Assembly (NCBI GenBank): GCA_031287245.1
Contig: JAITTD010000052.1
Location: forward strand, 1 to 7,855
DNA from: Bacteroidales bacterium
GTDB lineage: Bacteria > Bacteroidota > Bacteroidia > Bacteroidales > UBA4181
Length of the DNA stretch: 7,855 nt
Direction of reading: 5' to 3'
A model generated the notes under the pieces. The model saw nothing but the letters and a program-made list of their open reading frames with translations. It did no database searches and was not told the origin of the DNA. The number at the start of each line of letters is the position of its first letter. Position 1 is the stretch's first letter. A program made the position numbers and the translations under genes. Positions 1 through 4,327 of the stretch are shown piece by piece.

Positions 1-21
1 GTTTCTTTGTATCGTTAAGTA

Positions 22-888
22 TTGCCTCTTTCTGTTCGCAATAAGATATCCGATTTGTTTTTGAGACAGGCAATTAAAAAAAACAGATTAGTACGCGCTC
101 ATATTCGCAGCACTTTGATATACCTATTTAGCCCGTTTTTCCCCAAAAATGCTTATTATAATGCTTTCAGGTTTATCCACAAACATGGAATTACTGCTTA
201 TCCTTTTGAAGGAGCGCTTAAATACAGAGAAATGCCGGTAATGGTTGGGTATGACAATGTCGAAGATTTACCTTATGTTGACCATCGTGGAAAACGACTG
301 TATTATCCGCGTAATACACCGAAAGGGAATATTGAACAATCTTATAGGAATCTGATGACAGAACAGGATGTTGAATCCCCTCACAGATATGTTAAATCGT
401 ATGATGAACTGAAGAGTAAAATTCTTTTGGATGTTGGGGCTGCCGAAGGCATTTTTGCGTTAGAAGTCATTGATTTGGTTGAAAAAGCATATCTGTTTGA
501 ATGTAACGAGAAGTGGTTAGAACCTCTAAACGCTTCATTTAAACCGTGGAAAGAAAAGACAGAAATAGTAAGGAAATATGTCAGCAACTCTGATTTTGAC
601 AAATCAGTCACCATTGATACATATATGAAAGGGAAGGGATATGATAATATTCATCTTAAAATGGATATTGAAGGCGCCGAACAGGAAGCGTTGAAAGGTT
701 CAAAAGCGCTTTTGACAAAAGGGAAATCAATATCCTGTTCGGTTTGTACATATCACAAAAAAGAAGATGCAAAAGCGATCTGTTCTTTTTTCGAATCATT
801 AGGCTATACGTATGAACTTTCGCAAGGATATTTTTTTGCTGTTCCGTATTTGCGGAAAGGGATTTGCAGAGTGCGGAAATCACAGTGA
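22..888 (+). CDS. FkbM-family SAM-dependent methyltransferase
   Basis: This 288-residue protein is probably a cytoplasmic S-adenosylmethionine-dependent methyltransferase of the FkbM family, which often methylates sugars in polysaccharide or glycolipid pathways. Motif I is LLDVGAAEG (residues 135-143). The acidic ribose-binding residue is probably E160 in LFEC. The FkbM signature MDIEGAE is at 214-220, followed by the EALKG helix. The first 130 residues are basic and aromatic and match no domain I know. An in-frame TAA at 16-18 limits the 5' end. TTG at 22 is the first usable start and no ATG occurs until residue 71, well before motif I, so the exact start is uncertain. The gene is visibly richer in A and T than the B12 and nitrogen genes, consistent with transfer or membership of a glycan cluster to the left. 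The substrate cannot be told from sequence. The family call is firm. Confidence 0.85.
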   Translation: MPLSVRNKISDLFLRQAIKKNRLVRAHIRSTLIYLFSPFFPKNAYYNAFRFIHKHGITAYPFEGALKYREMPVMVGYDNVEDLPYVDHRGKRLYYPRNTPKGNIEQSYRNLMTEQDVESPHRYVKSYDELKSKILLDVGAAEGIFALEVIDLVEKAYLFECNEKWLEPLNASFKPWKEKTEIVRKYVSNSDFDKSVTIDTYMKGKGYDNIHLKMDIEGAEQEALKGSKALLTKGKSISCSVCTYHKKEDAKAICSFFESLGYTYELSQGYFFAVPYLRKGICRVRKSQ

Positions 889-897
889 TTGAATATT

Positions 898-1018
898 GTT
901 ATACAATAGTTATACAATAGTTATACAGTTGTTATACGGTTGTTATACAGTTGTTATACGGTTGTTATACAATAGTTATGCAATAGTTATACAGTTGTTA
1001 TACAATAGTTATAAATTG
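898..1018. repeat. 11-bp tandem repeat array, 11 units
   Basis: Eleven head-to-tail 11-bp units begin with GTTATAC (one reads GTTATGC; the last, GTTATAA, is degenerate). The 4-base tails alternate among AATA, AGTT and GGTT. The order is AATA, AATA, AGTT, GGTT, AGTT, GGTT, AATA, AATA, AGTT, AATA, then the degenerate unit. The array starts 9 bp after the methyltransferase stop and ends about 90 bp before the riboswitch promoter. An ORF runs through it, but it reads repeat and then riboswitch RNA, so it is not a gene. Confidence 0.95.
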
Positions 1019-1038
1019 TACCTTATGGCAGCGGTTCG

Positions 1039-1103
1039 TTCATCCGTTTTTCCCTTCATCCGTTTCTCCTTTTTTTCTTTTTTTCTTTTTTTCTTTCAAA
1101 AAA
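1039..1103 (+). repeat. Low-complexity T-rich tract upstream of the riboswitch promoter
   Basis: An 11-bp direct repeat, TTCATCCGTTT, occurs at 1039-1049 and 1055-1065. It is followed by three exact copies of CTTTTTTT (1069-1076, 1077-1084, 1085-1092), then CTTTC and six A residues. The tract abuts the TATCTTTG promoter and covers the expected place of its -33 element. It could act as an AT-rich upstream element and is a likely slippage hotspot. Confidence 0.8.
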
Positions 1104-1109
1104 CTGCTT

Positions 1110-1117
1110 TATCTTTG
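1110..1117 (+). promoter_or_regulatory. Bacteroidota -7 promoter element for the B12 unit
   Basis: TATCTTTG matches the Bacteroidota -7 consensus TAnnTTTG exactly. It lies 10 bp before the 5' arm of the riboswitch P1 stem, so initiation about 5-8 nt downstream would give a transcript that starts just ahead of the aptamer. No clear TTTG -33 box is seen; the expected place is inside the T-rich tract. The position relative to the riboswitch makes this convincing. Confidence 0.75.
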
Positions 1118-1127
1118 CCGCGAAGTT

Positions 1128-1348
1128 TTGGTTTGTGCTCGTTCTATCCGGAGCGGCGCATGAAAAGGGAATCAGGTGTAAATCCTGAACAGACCCGCTG
1201 CTGTAAACTCCGTCTGAACCTTGATGATATTAAGATTTAGACCATGTTGAATCATCTTTCGCCACTGAGTAAAATTTACGTCATTTCGTAATTGAACTTG
1301 GGAAGGCATTTCAACAAAGAAGTAAGTCAGAAGACCTGCCAAAACCAA
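1128..1348 (+). ncRNA. Cobalamin (B12) riboswitch aptamer
   Basis: Conserved blocks of the cobalamin riboswitch (Rfam RF00174 type) appear in the right order. These are AAAGGGAATCAGGTG with TCCTG, then CCCGCTGCTGT, GCCACTG (1261-1267), GGGAAGG, and the B12 box AGTCAGAAGACCTGCC ending at 1340. A 7-bp perfect P1 stem closes the domain: TTGGTTT (1128-1134) with AAACCAA (1342-1348). A GATGAT/ATCATC stem lies in the peripheral region before GCCACTG. In known members, binding of adenosyl- or other cobalamins switches off the downstream transport genes. Here it precedes a CWC protein and a BtuG-like lipoprotein, which fits B12 acquisition. Which cobalamin form it prefers cannot be judged. Confidence 0.95.
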
Positions 1349-1520
1349 TGTTTTTCCTTGTTCCTCTCTTGTGGAGAGGCAGGAGAGGCTGTTTCATAGC
1401 TTTCGTGGAAAGAAGCTGTAATGAAAATACCTGTTTCAAAAGTATTTCCATTCTGTTTTACCACTATCACCCATTTTTGGGAGATTTGTTTGGTGTTGTT
1501 TTGTTTAAATTAAAATAAAG
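1349..1520 (+). promoter_or_regulatory. Riboswitch expression platform and leader
   Basis: This 172-nt stretch between the P1 stem and the first gene holds several hairpins. CCTCTC/GAGAGG with loop TTGTG lies at 1363-1379. A larger hairpin at 1392-1426 has outer arms TTTCAT/ATGAAA and inner AGCTTTC/GAAAG...GCT. A third pairs ATGAAAATAC (1421-1430) with GTATTTCCAT (1442-1451), 9 of 10 positions. The last two share 1421-1426 and cannot form together, as expected of a switching platform. CCCATTTTTGGG (1470-1481) is short, and the T-rich stretch after it is interrupted, so a classical terminator is doubtful and translational control is possible. Confidence 0.6.
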
Positions 1521-1727
1521 ATGGATACAATATGCCCTCGTTGCGGCGACCATTTTGAGTGTCGCCACAATCAATTACTCGAATGTCACTGCGTTTCCGT
1601 TGTGCTGGACGAGCGCCAGCGCACTTATATCGGGCAGCATTATGACGGATGTCTCTGCCATGCCTGTTTGCTGGATATACAAGCCGGATTTTATGCCATA
1701 GCGGTCAATCCTGCGTTTCTTCAATGA
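1521..1727 (+). CDS. Cysteine-rich CWC-type small protein
   Basis: This 68-residue protein has eight cysteines, at 5, 8, 14, 22, 24, 44, 46 and 49, in the order CPRCG, FEC, ECHC, CLCHAC. This pattern, with conserved hydrophobic spacing and a central DERQRTYI segment, matches the cysteine-rich CWC family (PF14375), in which the middle motif is usually C-W-C; here it is C-H-C. The cysteines probably bind a metal such as zinc, but the biochemical role of the family is not established to my knowledge. There is no signal peptide, so the protein is predicted cytoplasmic. The ATG follows AAATAAAG, a typical A-rich Bacteroidota leader. It is the first gene behind the cobalamin riboswitch and lies 46 bp before the BtuG-like gene, so it should be B12-repressed and co-transcribed with it. 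Confidence 0.85.
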   Translation: MDTICPRCGDHFECRHNQLLECHCVSVVLDERQRTYIGQHYDGCLCHACLLDIQAGFYAIAVNPAFLQ

Positions 1728-1773
1728 AAATATTTTTATCATTCATTATAAATAAATTCAATTTTTTAAGAAC

Positions 1774-3063
1774 ATGAACAAAGTTTTGTTAAGTATTGCA
1801 GCCGTAGCGCTGTTGATGACCGGATGTTACAAGGATGACATCGATGATTTGAACGACAAGTACGACCAACTGTCGAAGGAACAGCAAGCGCAAGCGCAGT
1901 TGCTGGCAGAGTACAGCAGTTTGCTGAATGCCCTGAATAGCAAATTGAGTGTTACCAAGTGGGAACAGACAGATGGGGGATACCTCATCACCCTTTCTGA
2001 CGGAAAGATACTGACTGTTAATCAGGCAATTGAAAGCGCAGTAGAACTGAATGGAGAGGTGACATTTACCATGAGTGACGGTAGCGTGATTCGTATCCAC
2101 AAAATAGAAACCATCGGCTGGTATGTGTTGAGCGAAGGCACTTGGGGCAGTGGGGATAGCGAACTCGCCTATTATGATGCAGCGAGCGAAACTTTCACCA
2201 CCAAGTATTTCAACGCCAAAAACAGCGCTGCATTGGGCGAAACCGGCAACGATTTGAAACTGTACGGTTCAAAACTGTATGCGGTGCTCAGCGGTATGAA
2301 TGCAAGCAGCGGAGGGGCTGTGAAAGTCATCCATCCCAAAACGGGAGTGCTTATCACGACCATCCCCGTAGCCGGTGACCAGCCGCGCCGTATGGCTACA
2401 GCCGGCGGCAAGGTATATGTCACCCTCTATTCAGGCAAAGTAGCCGCCATAGACACTGCCACGCTTACCATCACTGATGTTGCCACGCTTAGCGGCACCT
2501 ACCCTGAAGGCATCTGCGCATATAACAACAGTCTGTACGTCTGCAATTCGGAACAAGGTCCGGGCACTACCATTTCGGTGGTGGATGTGGCTACTTTTAC
2601 CGAAACTGCTACTATCACTGTGCCGCAAAATCCTTCGATGATTGAGGCGACCACCGCAGGCGACATCTATTTCACTACTGCCGACAATACGTGGGGCGGT
2701 GGCAATCCTTCCAACCTGCACAAATTCAACGCTTCCAACCCAAACAATATTACCACTTTCGACATCAGGGCTACACGCTTGGCAACAGGCAAAAACTATG
2801 TTTACACCGTTGACACGGACTGGAGCACAATGGATGCCGTTGTAAACCGCGTCAATCTGAAAACCGGCGTAGCGTCAGCCTTTGACGTTGATTCCGAATT
2901 CTATCTGGGATATGCCGTAGCAGCCGACCCTGCCACCGGCTATGTCTATTTCACCGACCAGATGGGCGATGGCGTGTATGTTTTCGATGAATCGGGAAAA
3001 TCGAAAGGCGCATACCACACCACCGTGCCAAATGGTTCGTCGATAGTGTTTATCAACAAATAA
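1774..3063 (+). CDS. BtuG-like surface lipoprotein, beta-propeller, cobalamin capture
   Basis: This 429-residue protein has a lipoprotein signal peptide with lipobox LMTGC (lipidated Cys18). The following YKDD fits the Bacteroidota export signal that sends lipoproteins to the cell surface. Residues 22-57 form a charged, Q/L-rich coiled coil, and 58-112 resemble the DUF4988-type stalk. From about 115 to the end are YncE/DUF5074-like beta-propeller blades, with recurring K-V/L-Y-V strands such as GGKVYVTLYSGKVAAID, NSLYVCNS, GDIYFTT, KNYVYTVDT and GYVYFTD. Bacteroides BtuG is a surface beta-propeller lipoprotein that binds B12 extremely tightly and passes it to BtuB. The riboswitch two features upstream strongly supports the same role here. 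No btuB follows, and a terminator comes 20 bp after the stop. The propeller and surface calls are firm; B12 binding is inferred from context and family. Confidence 0.8.
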   Translation: MNKVLLSIAAVALLMTGCYKDDIDDLNDKYDQLSKEQQAQAQLLAEYSSLLNALNSKLSVTKWEQTDGGYLITLSDGKILTVNQAIESAVELNGEVTFTMSDGSVIRIHKIETIGWYVLSEGTWGSGDSELAYYDAASETFTTKYFNAKNSAALGETGNDLKLYGSKLYAVLSGMNASSGGAVKVIHPKTGVLITTIPVAGDQPRRMATAGGKVYVTLYSGKVAAIDTATLTITDVATLSGTYPEGICAYNNSLYVCNSEQGPGTTISVVDVATFTETATITVPQNPSMIEATTAGDIYFTTADNTWGGGNPSNLHKFNASNPNNITTFDIRATRLATGKNYVYTVDTDWSTMDAVVNRVNLKTGVASAFDVDSEFYLGYAVAADPATGYVYFTDQMGDGVYVFDESGKSKGAYHTTVPNGSSIVFINK

Positions 3064-3080
3064 ACGCTACTCAAAATAAA

Positions 3081-3120
3081 AAACCGGTTTGGCAAATTTG
3101 CTGAACCGGATTTTTATTTT
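3081..3120 (+). terminator. Intrinsic terminator of the B12 unit
   Basis: Arms CCGGTT (3084-3089) and AACCGG (3104-3109) enclose a second palindrome, GCAAATTTGC. They are followed by TTTTTATTTT, with an A-run on the 5' side. It begins about 20 bp after the BtuG-like stop codon. The A-run also allows function on the opposite strand. Confidence 0.9.
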
Positions 3121-3152
3121 AGGAGTCGTCAATAAATAAATGTATCAATTTA

Positions 3153-3268
3153 TGTATCCTAACGGGGAATTGAGGTGATATTGAGATTTATTTCTATTGA
3201 TATGAATGTCCTACGGACAAGCGAATATTCCCCATTAGGGGATACATATCAATAGAAAATAGGATACA
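3153..3268. mobile_element. MITE/REP-like cruciform element
   Basis: Nested inverted repeats form a cloverleaf. The outer arms are TGTATCCT (3153-3160) and AGGATACA (3261-3268). Inside is a perfect 14-bp stem, TTTCTATTGATATG (3191-3204) with CATATCAATAGAAA (3245-3258). Within that stem are two hairpins, TGTCC-TAC-GGACA (3207-3219) and TCCCC-ATTA-GGGGA (3229-3242). Segment 3154-3170 is also a near inverted copy of 3227-3245. No ORF fits inside. The structure looks like a non-autonomous transposable or REP-like element, but no target-site duplication was recognised. Confidence 0.6.
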
Positions 3269-3279
3269 GGCATCCTCCA

Positions 3280-3296
3280 AAACCTCGTAGAGGTTT
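3280..3296. repeat. GTA-loop palindrome
   Basis: This is a perfect 7-bp stem, AAACCTC-GTA-GAGGTTT. It has the same design (short stem, GTA or TAC loop) as the hairpins at 3207-3219, 7796-7812 and 7841-7855. It has no T-run and sits directly between the cruciform and the 23-bp array. Confidence 0.7.
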
Positions 3297-3300
3297 CACA

Positions 3301-3530
3301 ACACGTCATGGTCAGCACCCATGACACGTTGTGGTCAGCACCCATGACACGTCATGGTCAGCACCCATGACACGTTATGGTCGATACCCATGACACGTTA
3401 TGGTCAGCACCCATGACACGTTGTGGTCAGTACCCATGACACGTTGTGGTCAGCACCCATGACACGTTGTGGTCGGCGCCCATGACACGTTATGGTCAGC
3501 ACCCATGACACGTTATGGTCGGCGCCCACG
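3301..3530. repeat. 23-bp tandem repeat array, 10 units
   Basis: Ten contiguous 23-bp units of the form ACACGTyrTGG + TCrryrCCCAyG (y = C/T, r = A/G). Units 1 and 3 have GTCATG; 2, 6, 7 and 8 have GTTGTG; 4, 5, 9 and 10 have GTTATG. The second half is AGCA in most units, GATA in unit 4, AGTA in unit 6, and GGCG in units 8 and 10. Every difference is a transition. Each junction forms a near palindrome, CATGAC-AC-GTyrTG. There are no spacers, so it is not CRISPR, and 23 is not a multiple of 3, so it does not encode a repeat protein. Confidence 0.97.
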
Positions 3531-3581
3531 GGCTGTCATAAAAAATTGGCAGTCAGGAAATAAATTGTTCATTATTTTGTT

Positions 3582-3728
3582 ATGGATGTAAATAAAAATT
3601 ACCATTTACAGTCCCGATTACCAAAGCGAAAAGATAAAAAAAATGGTGAGAAATCATCCTACCTGCAAAATTATTTTGGTGAATCAATATTAATTGACTA
3701 CCTTTACACAATTATTTCATTCGAATGA
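3582..3728 (+). CDS. Possible small protein, 48 aa, unknown
   Basis: The ATG-to-TGA frame encodes 48 residues that begin MDVNKNYHLQSRLPKRKDKK and end in a hydrophobic, aromatic stretch (about 36-46, ILIDYLYTIIS). The product would have a basic N-terminal half. I recognise no family. It ends 53 bp before the XRE gene on the same strand, and its last codons overlap the 22-bp palindrome. Codon usage cannot be tested in something this short, and a chance ORF in AT-rich DNA is quite possible. Confidence 0.22.
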   Translation: MDVNKNYHLQSRLPKRKDKKNGEKSSYLQNYFGESILIDYLYTIISFE

Positions 3729-3733
3729 AATAA
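3712..3733. promoter_or_regulatory. 22-bp perfect palindrome, candidate operator
   Basis: The left arm TTATTTCATTC and right arm GAATGAAATAA are perfect reverse complements with no spacer. The site ends 48 bp before the XRE regulator start, where an autoregulatory operator would be expected for a dimeric HTH protein. No T-run follows, so it does not look like a terminator. The operator role is inferred. Confidence 0.5.
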
Positions 3734-3781
3734 AAATACACATTCGCTAAATAAAAATGTATCTTCTAAACGCAGATAAAG

Positions 3782-4120
3782 ATGGATTATAGTCGAATCA
3801 AAACAGAGATAGAGCGTAAGAGAATTTCTATCAGGGATTTATGTTACAAGATTGATGTAACCGAACAGGGTTTACATCAAATGATTCGTAATAAATCGAT
3901 GAAGATAGAAGTGTTGGAACGCATTTCGCAGGTATTGGACGTGCCGGTGTCATACTGGTTTGGCAGCGATTCCTCCTCAGGAGAGTTGAAGTACCTGGAA
4001 TCAATGAATGATAATGATGACGGGCAGGTAAAACCTACCATCATTTATCAAAAAATTGATTCTTTAACCAAAGATCTGAATGATATGCTCAAAGATATCC
4101 TTGTCAGGGATGTCAAATAA
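3782..4120 (+). CDS. XRE-type helix-turn-helix transcriptional regulator
   Basis: This 112-residue cytoplasmic DNA-binding protein has a Cro/CI-type HTH at about residues 5-58. ISIRDLCYKIDVTEQGLHQMI contains helices 2 and 3, with the recognition helix near 27-36, and the domain ends in ERISQVLDVPVSYWF. A polar, acidic linker follows (62-82), then a C-terminal amphipathic helix (about 87-107, IIYQKIDSLTKDLNDMLKDI) that could form a coiled-coil dimer. There is no peptidase or ligand domain. The ATG follows AGATAAAG. The targets are unknown; the perfect palindrome just upstream is the best candidate, implying autoregulation. It is convergent with the ammonium operon and has no co-transcribed partner other than the doubtful 48-aa ORF. 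Confidence 0.85.
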   Translation: MDYSRIKTEIERKRISIRDLCYKIDVTEQGLHQMIRNKSMKIEVLERISQVLDVPVSYWFGSDSSSGELKYLESMNDNDDGQVKPTIIYQKIDSLTKDLNDMLKDILVRDVK

Positions 4121-4228
4121 CATACGGTATCAATCAGTTTCACCGGATTAAGCCCTTCATTTACGAGGGGTTGATAAGTTTGTGTTTCCGTTGTTGGCTT
4201 TCTTGATAGACTGTCAGAATATGAAAGA

Positions 4229-4264
4229 AAGAACCCTGTTTGTTTTGTGTCAAACAGGGTTCTT
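4229..4264. terminator. Terminator between the XRE gene and amtB
   Basis: A perfect 14-bp stem pairs AAGAACCCTGTTTG (4229-4242) with CAAACAGGGTTCTT (4251-4264) around an 8-nt loop. Read on the - strand it is followed by TCTTTCAT, so it should end the nitrogen operon transcript. Read on + the T-run is weak (TTCTT inside the arm), so it is at best partly bidirectional for the convergent XRE gene. Nothing else is recognisable in 4121-4228. Confidence 0.85.
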
Positions 4265-4300
4265 ATCGATCAACAAATCAACAAATCAATCAACTACTCA

Positions 4301-4327
4301 TTAATTATATTAATTATATTAATTATA
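4301..4327. repeat. Three copies of a 9-bp repeat over the amtB stop codon
   Basis: TTAATTATA occurs three times without gaps at 4301-4309, 4310-4318 and 4319-4327. The third copy holds the amtB stop codon and its last two codons. Because 9 is a multiple of 3, the - strand frame meets TAA again in each copy, followed by TGA. Shorter ATCAACAA-type repeats lie just beyond, at 4269-4293. Confidence 0.9.

Larger units (their letters stand above)
3531..3781. other. AT-rich intergenic region before the XRE gene
   Basis: This 251-bp AT-rich region holds a TGTAAAT/ATTTACA hairpin (3587-3593 with 3604-3610), one small ORF (listed separately) and a 22-bp palindrome (listed separately). No exact TAnnTTTG promoter is seen. 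TATCTTCT at 3760-3767 is the nearest approach, and it would leave a very short leader for the regulator gene. Confidence 0.5.

Noticed and set aside
898..1018. Cluster of DnaA-like boxes (TTATACA) suggesting an origin
   Set aside because: The DnaA box needs TTATnCACA. The units continue CAATA, CAGTT or CGGTT and none matches. No dnaA, dnaN or rep gene is nearby.
896..1240. 114-codon open frame starting with TTG on the + strand
   Set aside because: It translates the 11-bp array, the T-tract and then the riboswitch aptamer, and overlaps no plausible start signal. The RNA and repeat features explain the region.
1470..1500. Intrinsic terminator at CCCATTTTTGGG before the CWC gene
   Set aside because: The GC part of the stem is only three base pairs and the following T-rich stretch is interrupted by G residues, so a terminator cannot be supported from sequence alone.
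2642..2845. 67-codon + strand frame inside the lipoprotein gene
   Set aside because: It is a frame-shifted shadow of the beta-propeller coding sequence, with no independent start signal.
3301..3530. CRISPR array
   Set aside because: The units are directly contiguous with no unique spacers, and no cas gene is present.
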